A DNA stretch of 64,000 bases from Candidatus Stramentimicrobium fermentans (GCA_012520575.1 JAAYOB010000009.1:1-64000); one strand, 5' to 3'. Shown: positions 1 through 8,789, counted from the stretch's first letter. The notes: a model not told the origin generated them from the sequence alone. Numbers and translations: made by a program.

Positions 1-1
1 A

Positions 2-175
2 GCACAGGAGACCGGTCAGTTAAAAGCCTTAATGAAAGCCAATATTTCCCGTGTTAATAGTGAGCATTACGATGCACTGCTCAAGAAAGAGGCCTTTTAC
101 CGGAAAGAAGAAGCCCTGGCTAAGCTTGTGCAATTAGAAAGGAATGGCACCGATGGTAGGACAAAATGTCATTAA
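2..175 (+). CDS. C-terminal end of an unidentified protein (partial, cut by window edge)
   Basis: An open frame enters from the left edge and ends at TAA 173-175, giving 57 residues. The piece is rich in Lys, Glu, Leu and Ala and looks alpha-helical; I see no recognisable motif. It overlaps the start of the following M15 peptidase gene by about 23 bases in another frame, which suggests translational coupling in one operon. Since the next two genes look like a lysis module, this may be a phage structural or tail-associated protein, but that is inference from position only. Confidence 0.5.
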   Translation, partial: AQETGQLKALMKANISRVNSEHYDALLKKEAFYRKEEALAKLVQLERNGTDGRTKCH

Positions 176-533
176 TCAATTCAGGATTAGCGAAAACTTT
201 ATGCTGGATGAATTTCAATGCACTTGCTGTCAACGGGTAATGCTCCATAATAAGTTTTTATATAAATTGCAAGATTTAAGAACTAAAATCGAGAAACCAA
301 TAATAATTACCTCAGGTTACCGCTGCTCTTCTTACAATGAAGTCGTGGGTGGCGTAAAAGGGAGTTATCATCTATACGGCATGGCTGCTGATGTCTACGT
401 ACCGGGACTGCCCTTGGAAGAACTTTTAAGGGCTGCCGAACAGGTTGGTTTTCCCGGAATTGGGTTTTATCCTAATAATCATTTTTTACATTTAGATGTA
501 CGCCCGGTCAGCCCGGCCCGTTGGCAGGGTTGA
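153..533 (+). CDS. M15-family zinc D-Ala-D-Ala carboxypeptidase-like peptidase (endolysin-type)
   Basis: This 126-residue protein matches the compact Peptidase_M15A group, used by phages and bacteria to cut peptidoglycan stem peptides. Zinc-site motifs are visible: S-x-H-x3-G-x-A-x-D (SYHLYGMAAD, about residues 73-82) and a late H-x-D (LHLD, near residue 112). The Cys-rich patch CTCC near residue 23 and the arginine-containing YRCSSYNE segment are typical of the family. There is no signal peptide, which fits an endolysin released by a holin. An ATG at 144 sits only one base after the purine stretch AGAAAGG (136-142); the ATG at 153 is ten bases away and is preferred. A holin-like gene follows at 875, supporting a lysis role; a chromosomal cell-wall enzyme is the alternative. 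Confidence 0.75.
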   Translation: MVGQNVINQFRISENFMLDEFQCTCCQRVMLHNKFLYKLQDLRTKIEKPIIITSGYRCSSYNEVVGGVKGSYHLYGMAADVYVPGLPLEELLRAAEQVGFPGIGFYPNNHFLHLDVRPVSPARWQG

Positions 534-874
534 CTTGATAAAGAATCTTTTGAGGTCGAATCTTGAATTGTCAGTTTCCTTGCAATTCTGTCTTCTGTCA
601 CCGTGAGGCTAGCCTTATTGCCCGCAATATCTCTTCACTTAATAGATTAATTAATTGACAATCGGCTGGCTGAATATGAGATTGCCGCATCGCTACGCTC
701 CTCGTAAAGACAAAAAGAGGAGAAAGAAGCCGTTGGTAATGACAATATAGGGAGGCTGATTCTTTTGCTTGGGATATGTAACTTTCAGCATCATTATTCT
801 GATGAGCGAAGAATACTTAAAATTATAAATAATAAGAAAAAAGTTCCCCATAGATATTTGAAAAGGAGGAAGGG
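534..874. other. Non-coding stretch between peptidase and holin-like gene
   Basis: No supportable gene is seen in these 341 bases. The stretch contains a repeat-like segment at 678-712 (listed separately). The last 20 bases hold the AAAGGAGGAAGGG ribosome site of the holin-like gene. Confidence 0.5.
678..712. repeat. Fragment resembling a widespread short interspersed repeat
   Basis: The segment reads GAGATTGCCGC, then ATCGCTACGCTCCTCG, then a degenerate version of the usual GCAATGAC; a further TAATGACAA lies at 746-754. From memory, sequences of the form GAGATTGC-CGTCGC-GCTCCTCGCAATGAC recur as interspersed repeats in many unrelated bacterial genomes. No second copy is visible in this window, so the repeat nature rests on recognition rather than on copies seen here. 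Confidence 0.4.
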
Positions 875-1144
875 ATGGATTGGACTAAAATATCAGAGAT
901 TATCACCAATCAAGGTTTTCCCATTGCTTTATCTGTCTTTTTGATTTTCCGTATTGACAGATTCATGCAGGAGCTTGTTACCACTCAAAAAGAGGGTTAT
1001 CAGCAGATTTTTAAACAGGTCTCTATGGTACAAAAGACTTTAAACAAACTCAACCAGCAAAACCGTGACTATTATACCCTATTCTGCACCGAAATACAGA
1101 GGGAATTAGCCGGCATCAAGGCTGGCATCAGGGAGGCTTCTTAG
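875..1144 (+). CDS. BhlA/UviB-type holin-like small membrane protein
   Basis: This 89-residue protein has one N-terminal membrane segment (roughly residues 14-28, GFPIALSVFLIF), then a charged, Gln- and Lys-rich tail predicted to be helical. That architecture matches the BhlA/UviB holin-like family found beside phage and bacteriocin lysis genes. The start is secure: AAAGGAGGAAGGG directly precedes ATG 875. Its neighbour upstream is an M15 cell-wall peptidase, giving a plausible endolysin-holin pair, although 340 bases separate them. No other phage gene is visible to the right, so this may mark the end of a prophage or a domesticated remnant. Holin function is inferred from family and context. 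Confidence 0.65.
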   Translation: MDWTKISEIITNQGFPIALSVFLIFRIDRFMQELVTTQKEGYQQIFKQVSMVQKTLNKLNQQNRDYYTLFCTEIQRELAGIKAGIREAS

Positions 1145-1220
1145 CTGAAATGCTACGAGGCCTCTTTTAAAAACACAATTTTTTCCTATCTCCGGCGCGG
1201 TTAAAATTTCTTTCTTTTCT

Positions 1221-2789
1221 TTATTTATTTCTATTTTCTCTAAATCTGCTGCCCAATACCGGTTTATTTTTCCTCGTCCTCGTTAAAAATTCTATAGTAG
1301 GATGTTGATATGTCGGTGGTTTATTTTCAGCATCTTTTTTTATTTTTGTATCAGTTTCTTTAGAGGAATCTGACTGTGTTTTGTTAAGCATTTCCTGAAT
1401 GCTGTTTTCTTTAAAATCCTGATTTTGCTCTTCTTTTTTCTGATAGGCGACTGGACTTGCCTGTTCTTTGAACCGGTGTTCTTCCGGTTCTTTTTCTTTT
1501 AGTATTTGTTCTTTCAATTCTTGTTCTTGGGCTGCCTTTTCTGACATTTCCTGCTCTTGCCTGATTTTTTCCTGAACTGCCCTTTCCTTTGCCATTCTTT
1601 CTTGATCTTCCTGTTCTCTCCGTTCCTGCTCTATCTGTTGTTCACACAATTGTTGAGTTTTTGCCCGCTTTTCCTTCTCTTTGCTCTCCAGCTCTCTCTC
1701 TTTTTTTTCTATATTTTCTATCTCTGGAACCGCTTTTTCTCTGTTTTCTACTTCTCTCTTTTCGCATTCTTCGCTCTTTTTTCTTTTTCCCCCTATCTCT
1801 TTATTCCCAATGGCTGTAGAGATCTGTTGTGCCACAAATTCTAACAGACCGATATCTTTCTCGCTGTAGAGCCGGGCATTATTATAGCTCTGTAAGGCAA
1901 TTACACCGAAAACTCTTTGCTCCAGCTTCAAGGGAACTGCCAGCCAGAGATGGGTATTAGTCATAACATCCCATGGTTCAATAAAGCCATGGGATAACAT
2001 TTTGCGATAACGCTGGAAATCCATCAAAACCGGTTTAGCGAGTTTCAGGGTATAATAGAATATACTCTGAGTCGAGCAGTAACGTAAGATAAATATTTCA
2101 TCATCCCCTGCAGCTTCATCTCGATAGTAAGGAAAGTGGAATTGTTCTTGCTCTATATCCCATAATGCAATATAAAAATTGGTAGCAACTATGATATTCT
2201 TTAATTGTGCATGTATTTGCGGGTATATCTCGACCAAAGGCAGACCGGAATGCGTAATTTCTGAAATGCGAAATAGGATCTGCTTTATTTTACGTTCTCT
2301 TCTTAGACCGGAAATATCCTGGAAAGAAAAAATTACACCGGCATAACGATTATCTATTTGATTCCAAGCCCACCTAACCAATACCTCAATCCGGGAATGG
2401 TTCTTGGAGAAGATAGCGGCTTCAAAAGAGTTTTTACTGCCGCTATCGAAAAAAGATTGCTCCTTCGGCCGTAAACAGTGAGCCAGTGCTTTTCCTTTTA
2501 ATTCTTCTTCCAAAAAGCCGGTTAACTCTTCAAAATAGTGATTTACCGATAATATAATGCCATCAATATCAGTATAAAGCAAAGCTATGGGGCAGCCTTT
2601 AAAGAGGTTTAGATATTCCCGACGTCTTTGCTTAAAAAACTCTTCCCAATTTTTTTGCTGTTTCGGCAATTCCTCTGAAGAAGTAGAATTGCTCTTAACA
2701 TTATTTATATTCTGTCTTCTTATTTTCTTATTACGATTTAAATATAACTTTTCCTTAATTAATCGAGTCCAATTTTTTCGCTTTTTCAT
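1221..2789 (-). CDS. PAS-GAF sensor protein with long charged coiled coil and no output domain
   Basis: 522 residues. A basic N-terminus (to about residue 45) precedes a PAS domain (about 55-165, including CPIALLYTDIDGIILSVN and the FSFQDISGLRRER exit) and a GAF domain (about 170-330, with NFYIALWD and the VPLKLEQRVFGVIALQ core). A run of roughly 120 residues dominated by Glu, Lys, Gln and Arg follows (about 335-465) and should form a coiled coil. There is no histidine kinase, GGDEF, HD or DNA-binding domain, so the output is unknown. The coiled coil may dimerise the sensor or recruit a partner. The C-terminus is basic. The gene is monocistronic, with a candidate extended -10 promoter at 3042. 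An incomplete sigma factor lies upstream on the same strand; no link is proven. Confidence 0.75.
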   Translation of the reverse strand: MKKRKNWTRLIKEKLYLNRNKKIRRQNINNVKSNSTSSEELPKQQKNWEEFFKQRRREYLNLFKGCPIALLYTDIDGIILSVNHYFEELTGFLEEELKGKALAHCLRPKEQSFFDSGSKNSFEAAIFSKNHSRIEVLVRWAWNQIDNRYAGVIFSFQDISGLRRERKIKQILFRISEITHSGLPLVEIYPQIHAQLKNIIVATNFYIALWDIEQEQFHFPYYRDEAAGDDEIFILRYCSTQSIFYYTLKLAKPVLMDFQRYRKMLSHGFIEPWDVMTNTHLWLAVPLKLEQRVFGVIALQSYNNARLYSEKDIGLLEFVAQQISTAIGNKEIGGKRKKSEECEKREVENREKAVPEIENIEKKERELESKEKEKRAKTQQLCEQQIEQERREQEDQERMAKERAVQEKIRQEQEMSEKAAQEQELKEQILKEKEPEEHRFKEQASPVAYQKKEEQNQDFKENSIQEMLNKTQSDSSKETDTKIKKDAENKPPTYQHPTIEFLTRTRKNKPVLGSRFRENRNK

Positions 2790-3224
2790 CTTTTATGCTT
2801 TCTCCACTATTGACCTCTAAATATGACTTATCAATGTGTTTTATTTTAGCACAGTAACTGTTATAAATATTGTTAAATTAAATTTTTTTGAGTATTTTAA
2901 TTAAAAAATAGTACTTAAAGTTAATACTAAGTGTTTATTTGTTCGGTAATATCAGAGAAATAACCAACAGAGCTTTGAAATATGCTTTATACCAAGGATT
3001 GGAGCTGCACTGAAGGGAAAAATGAAAATTTGTACTATGTTATTATAGCATACAACGCATAAGCCAAAAAATATATCGGAAGCAAGAGGAAATTTTAAGA
3101 ACTCAAAGAAAGGTTTAATTTTTTAAAAACTAGAAACATTTAATCGCGAAAAAGTCAACTAATTTTTGGTAATATTTGGATACCAAGATGAATTCTGTAG
3201 TAATTCTTATTTTATCTGTTTTTC
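2790..3224. other. AT-rich non-coding stretch
   Basis: No gene is supported here. The only signal is the minus-strand extended -10 box at 3042-3047, which could serve the PAS-GAF gene with a leader of roughly 240 bases. Confidence 0.5.
3042..3050 (-). promoter_or_regulatory. Extended -10 promoter element (TATGCTATAAT) upstream of PAS-GAF gene
   Basis: Read on the minus strand this is TATGCTATAAT, a TGn-extended -10 box. No good -35 hexamer is seen at 16-18 bases, which extended -10 promoters tolerate. It points at the PAS-GAF gene. Confidence 0.4.
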
Positions 3225-3899
3225 CTAGCGAGAAGAAATCCCCAATGTCCGAGCTAATTTGGTCTGGCTCAAATCCAATACAAAAAGATAATAGAAAACA
3301 TCTTCCTTAATCTTTTTAATCTTCTTAAAAGCCCTTCTTAATATTATTAAATCCTCAATGGGCAACTTAAAGGATTGGTAACACCGATTTTTTATCTTTT
3401 CTAAATTGGGCTTGAGGAGCTTATATTTGGAGATGGATTCCCGGTTAAAAGAAAGATAGGTCTCTCGTAAGGCATCACGTGCCTTTAAAATCTCGGGCAA
3501 ACCATCATCGTCAATATTAAAGTGGGAGGCAATCTCATCAATTTGGGGAGAACGCTGATATTTTCCCCAATATTTAATTACAAAGTTATTGATTTGTTTA
3601 TTGAGTTCCTGCAGCCAATCGGAACACTCCACCCGTCGATTACGGTTCAATAAATATTGATGCATCTCCTCGGTAATCAAAATCTGGGCATAGGTCTTAA
3701 AATCTACCTTATGAATCTTAGCATCATAGAGATGCGCGGCATTTAAAAGACCTAAATAGCCTACCTTTTCTAAATTCTCTCGGGAATCCGGAATCTCTTC
3801 AAATTGGAGAGCAATTCTGGAAATTAAATATTTATACTTCTCAACCAAGGTATTACGCCTTGTAATTTTTCCAATTTTCTTAACTACTTTATTTTCCAC
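3225..3899 (-). CDS. Sigma-70 family (SigB/F/G-like) factor truncated in region 4
   Basis: 224 residues. The N-terminal half resembles sigma region 2 (RIALQFEEIPDSRENLEKVGYLGLLNAAHLYD, followed by a basic TYAQILITEEMHQYL segment), and the middle resembles region 3 (SPQIDEIASHFNID). Region 4 begins near the C-terminus but stops right after QTKLARTLGISSR, at the start of the DNA-recognition helix. About 12-20 residues usual in the family are missing, and neither alternative frame after the stop restores them. GTG at 3908 overlaps the ribosome site GGGAGG, so GTG at 3899, eight bases away, is chosen. The protein may be an inactive relic, a region-2/3 factor with altered promoter needs, or a regulator. 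No anti-sigma gene is adjacent. Confidence 0.7.
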   Translation of the reverse strand: MENKVVKKIGKITRRNTLVEKYKYLISRIALQFEEIPDSRENLEKVGYLGLLNAAHLYDAKIHKVDFKTYAQILITEEMHQYLLNRNRRVECSDWLQELNKQINNFVIKYWGKYQRSPQIDEIASHFNIDDDGLPEILKARDALRETYLSFNRESISKYKLLKPNLEKIKNRCYQSFKLPIEDLIILRRAFKKIKKIKEDVFYYLFVLDLSQTKLARTLGISSR

Positions 3900-4245
3900 A
3901 ACAAGCACCTCCCATTCAGTATTTAAAAAGAAAAACCGGCGGTATGGCTGCCTTAACGTATAAATATTACTTTTTTATACATTTTAGGCCCATTACTTTG
4001 CGTCCTACCCTTTCAGATAGTTTGCCTTTATCAGTTTATCCTTTTAGTAGTTTCTCAGTTATTCAGTTTTAAATTTTTACTTTATACTATATATTCTACT
4101 ATATATTATTCCCTAAAATATTTTTTTTAGACATCATTTTACAAAGAATTTTAAAAAACTAACTACCAGCTAGGTTGAGTCTAGACATTTGCCATATCAC
4201 TATATAGTCGAATATTGAAACCTAACCCTACAATACTTAACGTTT
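3900..4245. other. AT-rich intergenic stretch
   Basis: No gene or convincing terminator is seen between the end of kbl and the start of the sigma-like gene. The sequence is strongly AT-rich with several T runs. Confidence 0.45.
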
Positions 4246-5475
4246 TTAATTATTCTTCCACTCTTTTAACACTTTTAATACTGTGTCGATATCCGCTGTG
4301 GTATGGTCAGCATTAACCTGGAACCTTATCTCCTCATCACCACGGGGGACCACCGGGAAATTGAGTCCGGTAACGAGTATGCCATTTTCCAGCAGGAAAT
4401 CTACCATCTCCCTGGTCTTTTGGGTATCCCTGACCATTAGCGGCACAATAGGATGGTCGCTTTCAATTATCTCATAGCCCAGCTCTTTCAACCCGGTCTC
4501 AAATCTTTTGGTTATCTTATGCAGATGTTGCAGAATAGATTTCCCTTCGGGACTGTCTATTATTTCCAGTGCCTGATGAGCCTCTGCCGCATCGGCCGCC
4601 GATATGGGATTAGAGTAAATATAGAGTGGTGCATTTTCTCTTAAAAAGGTGGTAACCGTTCGGCTGGAAACCACATAACCACCATTTACACCAAACGCCT
4701 TCCCTAAGGTACCGATTAGTATGTCGACACCCTCAGTTTGGGTGTATTCTTCGGTTCCTCTACCGGTAGGTCCGAAACAGCCCACCCCGTGAGAATCATC
4801 CACAATGAGCACTACACCTTCGGGGAAATGGACGTCATATTTCCCGACTATTTTAGAGATTTCAGCTAGCGGTGCATAATCTCCCCTCATACTGAAAATA
4901 CCATCGGTGATGATAATTATCCTTTTAGCTCTTCCCATGCTCTCTTTTATCTGTGCTTCTAATTCATTTAAGTCAAGGTGGTTATAAATCATCTTATCCA
5001 GCGGTCGGGATAACCGAATTGCATTGATAATGCAATTATGGTTCAGCTCATCACTGATAATAATGGTATTTGTTGTAATTAAAGGGGTTACAACACCGAG
5101 CATAGTGGCATAGGCTGAGCTGAAAATAATGGCATCTTCGCGGCTATGAAAGTTGGCTAGCCTCTTCTCCAAACGGCGGTGTGGCTCTAAGGTGCCGCTG
5201 ATAAAGCGAACCGCACCCGGACCGGTGCCGAATTGGCGGGATGCCTCCTCACCCGCTGAAATCATATCCTGACGTAAGGATAATCCTAAATAAGAATTAG
5301 AATTCATACGAATAAAGAGCTTGCCTTCCTTACCCTTCAAAAAGTAACGGGGGCCTTCCTCTCCTTGTGCCTTTCTAACACCGGTAATAACCATCTCTTT
5401 GCCCTTCAATCGCCCCTCTTGTTCTAAATTTTGTAAGGAATTTTGAAGTGTATCTTCTAATTTTTTTAAACCCAT
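4246..5475 (-). CDS. kbl: Glycine C-acetyltransferase (2-amino-3-ketobutyrate CoA ligase)
   Basis: 409 residues, normal for the alpha-oxoamine synthase family. It cleaves 2-amino-3-oxobutyrate with CoA to glycine and acetyl-CoA, using PLP. Visible hallmarks are ISDELNHNCIINAIRLS (substrate/PLP pocket), the aspartate-histidine pair in VDDSHGVGCFGPTGRG, and the PLP lysine in LIGTLGKAFG. The start is preceded by GGGAGGAG at a good distance. It lies 53 bases downstream of tdh, so the two consecutive steps of threonine breakdown are one transcription unit. Related 8-amino-7-oxononanoate synthases (BioF) share the fold, but the tdh partner and the motif spelling favour Kbl. Confidence 0.93.
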   Translation of the reverse strand: MGLKKLEDTLQNSLQNLEQEGRLKGKEMVITGVRKAQGEEGPRYFLKGKEGKLFIRMNSNSYLGLSLRQDMISAGEEASRQFGTGPGAVRFISGTLEPHRRLEKRLANFHSREDAIIFSSAYATMLGVVTPLITTNTIIISDELNHNCIINAIRLSRPLDKMIYNHLDLNELEAQIKESMGRAKRIIIITDGIFSMRGDYAPLAEISKIVGKYDVHFPEGVVLIVDDSHGVGCFGPTGRGTEEYTQTEGVDILIGTLGKAFGVNGGYVVSSRTVTTFLRENAPLYIYSNPISAADAAEAHQALEIIDSPEGKSILQHLHKITKRFETGLKELGYEIIESDHPIVPLMVRDTQKTREMVDFLLENGILVTGLNFPVVPRGDEEIRFQVNADHTTADIDTVLKVLKEWKNN

Positions 5476-5528
5476 TAAAGGTCTCCTCCCATTTATTTAA
5501 AAGACTGAAAATATCCTTTTTCTAAAAA

Positions 5529-6485
5529 CTATTTTATATCCAGTTTTATCTTTAGTTTTTCAATCATATCTTTAACCATTTCAGATAAGTTATAATCCGG
5601 CTGCCAGCCCCATTCGGTACGGGCGGCGCTATCATCCATACTATTGGGCCAGGAATCGGCAATGGCTTGTTTTATCGGATCGATTTCATAGCTTATTTGG
5701 AGCTCCGGTATCCATTTTTGAATTTCCTTGGTCAATTCTTTGGGAGAGAAACTCATGGCAGAGACATTGTAGCCGTTACGGTGAATAAGACGGCTGGAAT
5801 CTGCCTCCATCAGTTCAATTGCAGCCTTTAAGGCATCGGGCATATACATCATATCAAGATAGGTATCTTCACTTAGGAAACAGCTGTACTTTTGATGGGT
5901 AAGCGCTTCGTAAAATATCTCGACAGCATAATCGGTAGTCCCCCCACCGGGAGGTGTTACATTGGAGATTAAGCCGGGATAGCGTACCCCGCGCACATCA
6001 AGCCCATATCTCTGATAATAATAGTCACAGAGCAGCTCTCCGGTAAGTTTGGTAATGCCATACATGGTAGAAGGACGTTGTATAGTATCCTGTGGGGTCT
6101 TATCTTTAGGAGTACCGGCACCGAACACTCCGATAGAGCTGGGGAAAAAGACGGCACATTGATATTCTTTAGCTAAGTCCAGCACATTGATTAAGCCCTG
6201 TACATTAACCTCCCAAGCTAACTTGGGATTCTTCTCACCGGTAGCCGAAAGCAGGGCTGCCAAATGGTAAATGGTATCAATACGGTATTTTTTTATAATA
6301 TCGGCGAGTGCTTGGATATCAAGACAATTGGCTATTTCATAAGGTCCTGCATCTGCCAGCTCCAGAGATGGAGTGCGCCGATGACCTCCGGCAACTACCT
6401 TGGCTGCACCATATCTTTCCCGTAATGATAAGGTTAATTCAGAGCCGATCTGACCGGTGGCACCTATTACTAGAATATTTTTCAT
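5529..6485 (-). CDS. tdh: L-threonine 3-dehydrogenase, SDR/epimerase type
   Basis: 318 residues with an NAD-binding Rossmann start (VIGATGQIGSEL, residues 6-17), the FFPSSIGVFG serine region near residue 115, and the catalytic Y-x3-K in STMYGITKLTGE near residue 140. This is the extended short-chain dehydrogenase type of threonine dehydrogenase, related to UDP-galactose epimerase, not the zinc alcohol dehydrogenase type of E. coli. It oxidises L-threonine to 2-amino-3-oxobutyrate, which the downstream kbl product cleaves. A GGAGGAG ribosome site precedes the ATG. Epimerase activity is the alternative from fold alone; the kbl neighbour makes Tdh much more likely. Candidate promoters lie at 6536-6563. 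Confidence 0.92.
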   Translation of the reverse strand: MKNILVIGATGQIGSELTLSLRERYGAAKVVAGGHRRTPSLELADAGPYEIANCLDIQALADIIKKYRIDTIYHLAALLSATGEKNPKLAWEVNVQGLINVLDLAKEYQCAVFFPSSIGVFGAGTPKDKTPQDTIQRPSTMYGITKLTGELLCDYYYQRYGLDVRGVRYPGLISNVTPPGGGTTDYAVEIFYEALTHQKYSCFLSEDTYLDMMYMPDALKAAIELMEADSSRLIHRNGYNVSAMSFSPKELTKEIQKWIPELQISYEIDPIKQAIADSWPNSMDDSAARTEWGWQPDYNLSEMVKDMIEKLKIKLDIK

Positions 6486-6535
6486 TTAAGCTCCTCCATT
6501 TTATCTTATCTTTCTATAATCTATCTACTCTGTTT

Positions 6536-6563
6536 ATTATAACCATATCTGTTATTATAACAA
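6536..6563 (-). promoter_or_regulatory. Candidate promoter region of tdh-kbl
   Basis: Two TATAAT boxes lie on the minus strand, at 6536-6541 (with TTGTTA 16 bases upstream, 6558-6563) and at 6554-6559 (TTGTTATAAT, TGn-extended). The second lies inside the dyad TGTTAT-n-ATAACA. The same 19 bases (TATCTGTTATTATAACAAA on the plus strand) recur upstream of the Asp23 gene near 42264-42282. Confidence 0.5.
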
Positions 6564-6690
6564 AATTATTATATCAAATACACCATTCTAAACTGTGAGC
6601 CGGAAAGGTTTACAGTTGTCGGCTTTCAATAAAAAATACCGTTGGCATAATCAAAAGAGATTGCCAATTGAATTTATTGTAGTGCTATGT

Positions 6691-7329
6691 TCAGAGTTGG
6701 ATTACACTGGCAAAATGGCTTAGACTGCCGGCTAAAACAAAGATATGCCAAATTTCATGGAACCCAAAAATCCCCGGAAAGGGATTAGGCCACTTAAAAA
6801 TATAAATAAGGGAACCAAGACTATAAAAAAACCCGCCAATTACCAACCATATCAATGCACCATGGGATAGAGCATGCCATAAAGGTTTAATAATCACTGC
6901 TGCCGCCCATCCCATACCTAAATATAATAATGCGGCAATCCAGCGAGGGGCTTTAATATAAAAGATGGAGAATAAAATGCCCAGAAAGGCAATCAACCAG
7001 GTGGCGGCAAGAAAGTAAAAACCCATAGTCCCCCTGAGCGGACCTAAACAAAAAGGAGTATAACTACCGGCTATTAAAACATAGATCATGGCATGGTCTA
7101 AACGCCGTAGGTTTTGTATAATACGCGGACTGGATTTTACTAAATGGTATACTGCGCTGCTGCTGTAAAGCAAGATTAAACTGATACCGAAAATCACAAA
7201 AGAAACAATGTACCAAATATTGCAACTATGGGAAGCCATAGAGATTAGCTTCCATAAAGCAGCTATAGATAAAAGGGCACCTATTAAATGAGTCAAGCCG
7301 CTAATAGGTTCCCGAAAATATCTTCTCAT
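6691..7329 (-). CDS. Hemolysin III family (TrhA/YqfA-like) membrane protein
   Basis: 212 residues with seven predicted membrane segments, in the PAQR/HlyIII superfamily. Conserved features are EPISGLTHLIGA at the N-terminus, SAVYHL (histidine about residue 65), LDHAMIYVLIAGSYTPF and the C-terminal FHEIWHIFVLAGSLSHF; the Ser, Asp and His residues form the presumed metal site. Bacterial members act in membrane energetics or lipid homeostasis rather than true hemolysis. An ATG at 7344 exists, but the AGGAAG purine block inside the first codons sits correctly for ATG 7329, giving the typical start MRRYFREPISG. A ZIP transporter gene lies 57 bases upstream on the same strand. Confidence 0.88.
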   Translation of the reverse strand: MRRYFREPISGLTHLIGALLSIAALWKLISMASHSCNIWYIVSFVIFGISLILLYSSSAVYHLVKSSPRIIQNLRRLDHAMIYVLIAGSYTPFCLGPLRGTMGFYFLAATWLIAFLGILFSIFYIKAPRWIAALLYLGMGWAAAVIIKPLWHALSHGALIWLVIGGFFYSLGSLIYIFKWPNPFPGIFGFHEIWHIFVLAGSLSHFASVIQL

Positions 7330-7385
7330 AAATTTCTTCCTCATTTACAGACCGCCAGCCTCCAGTCAGGGAGTTCAGCTTCTTT

Positions 7386-8198
7386 TTAGCCCAGGGCGAC
7401 ATCGAGAATCATCATAATGGTAAAACCAATCATTACACCCATAGTGGCAAGATCAGAGTTACCCCCTTGTTGGGATTCCGGTATTAATTCCTCCACTACC
7501 ACGTATATCATAGCACCTGCTGCAAAAGCGAGTGTATAAGGTAGAATAGAGCGGACGAAGAAAACGGCGTGGACACCCAACATACAAAATATGGGCTCAA
7601 CAATACCGGACAGCTGTCCATACCAGAAACTTTTTACTCTTGATAGTCCTTCTTTTCTTAGAGGCATGGAAATGGCTAATCCTTCCGGCAAGTTCTGTAT
7701 TCCGATTCCAATAGCCAGGGCAAGAGCAGAGGTAATGGAGGCGGTAGGTAAGCCGGCGGCAACTGCGCCGAATGCTACTCCTACTGCCAGACCTTCCGGT
7801 ATATTATGAATAGTGACTGCTAGGATAAGCAAGGTACTCCTCTGCCAGGAGGTAGGTACACCTTCTACTTCTTTCATGGGAAGACCGGGGTGAAGGTGGG
7901 GAAGAATGGCATCTATTATCCTTAGAAATATCCCTCCTAACATAAAACCGATGGCAGCCGGTACCCAGTTGGGGAGTGGACCATCTTCTCCCATGGTGAG
8001 CGCGGGCTCCAAAAGTGACCAGTAACTGGCGGCTATCATCACACCGGCAGCAAACCCTAACATAGTATCTAATAATTTTTTGTTTACTTCTCTGGTTAAA
8101 AAGACAGCACCGGCACCTATGGCAGTCATTCCCCAAGTGAATAAGCCGGCGATAAATGCTTGTACTATGGGGTGTAATAACATAAATTTTTGGAACAT
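7386..8198 (-). CDS. zupT: ZIP-family divalent metal transporter
   Basis: 270 residues with about eight membrane segments. The paired signature motifs [14 protein letters not shown] (segment IV) and [13 protein letters not shown] (segment V) supply the intramembrane His, Asn and Glu ligands for zinc or other divalent metals. A histidine-containing loop (PHLHPGLP) lies between segments III and IV. In segment V the usual histidine of HN(I/L)PEG is glutamine, a common variant. GAGGGGGATC precedes the ATG. The product imports or exports Zn, Fe or Mn at the cytoplasmic membrane; direction cannot be read from sequence. Confidence 0.9.
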   Translation of the reverse strand: MFQKFMLLHPIVQAFIAGLFTWGMTAIGAGAVFLTREVNKKLLDTMLGFAAGVMIAASYWSLLEPALTMGEDGPLPNWVPAAIGFMLGGIFLRIIDAILPHLHPGLPMKEVEGVPTSWQRSTLLILAVTIHNIPEGLAVGVAFGAVAAGLPTASITSALALAIGIGIQNLPEGLAISMPLRKEGLSRVKSFWYGQLSGIVEPIFCMLGVHAVFFVRSILPYTLAFAAGAMIYVVVEELIPESQQGGNSDLATMGVMIGFTIMMILDVALG

Positions 8199-8261
8199 TT
8201 CTCTGATCCCCCTCAGAACAAAATAAGATATGATGATATATAGGGAAAAAGTAAAAATACT

Positions 8262-8789
8262 TTATTCTTGGTATTGGTTATAGCAGATGATATCCTCTAA
8301 TGGTTTTCGGCTTCTTTTAGTTGCAGTCACAGTTTTTGGATAGCCTAAGGGCATAAGGCATACTATTTTCATATTTTCCGGCACACCCAATAGTGCTTTC
8401 ACTTTATTCTGGTCAAAAGCTCCAATCCAGCATGTTCCTAATCCCTCTTTTGTTGCTTGTAGAGTGAGATGATCCAGAGCAATGGCAAGGTCAATGGGAT
8501 AGGAAGGAACTCCATTAGGCATAATGTGCTCGGTATTAGTGGCACAGCCGGCAATAATTATCGGGGCACTAGCCATAAAAGTCTGTGGATTGCCATATAA
8601 AGGACTTGCTCCAGCAACCTCTTGTATTAATTCCTTATCCTGCACTATCACAAATTTCCAGGGCTGTCTATTCCTGGCTGAGGGCGCTAGACGCACTGCT
8701 TCTAAAACTCTGAGCAAAACCTCTTCTGGAATCTCTCTTTCTTGATAGCTTCTAACACTTCTTCTGTTTTTGATTTCCTCTAAAACCAT
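8262..8789 (-). CDS. Nitroreductase-family FMN oxidoreductase
   Basis: 175 residues, the short form of the family. The N-terminal RRSVRSYQEREIP and APSARNRQPWKFVIV give the FMN phosphate and ring contacts, and GLGTCWIGAFD with VPENMKIVCLMPLGYP gives the C-terminal flavin-binding part. Such enzymes reduce quinones, nitro groups or other acceptors with NAD(P)H; the true substrate is not deducible. AAAGGAGGAAACAG precedes the ATG. It stands close to, but not clearly in an operon with, the downstream ZIP gene (63-base gap). Confidence 0.88.
   Translation of the reverse strand: MVLEEIKNRRSVRSYQEREIPEEVLLRVLEAVRLAPSARNRQPWKFVIVQDKELIQEVAGASPLYGNPQTFMASAPIIIAGCATNTEHIMPNGVPSYPIDLAIALDHLTLQATKEGLGTCWIGAFDQNKVKALLGVPENMKIVCLMPLGYPKTVTATKRSRKPLEDIICYNQYQE

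Noticed and set aside
553-570. T-loop-like GGTCGAATC suggesting a tRNA
   Set aside because: No acceptor, D or anticodon stems can be formed around it.
1557-1869. Plus-strand Phe/Leu/Ser-rich ORFs opposite the PAS-GAF gene
   Set aside because: They are the antisense of the Glu/Lys-rich coiled coil; composition is exactly what the reverse of GAA/AAA-type codons gives.
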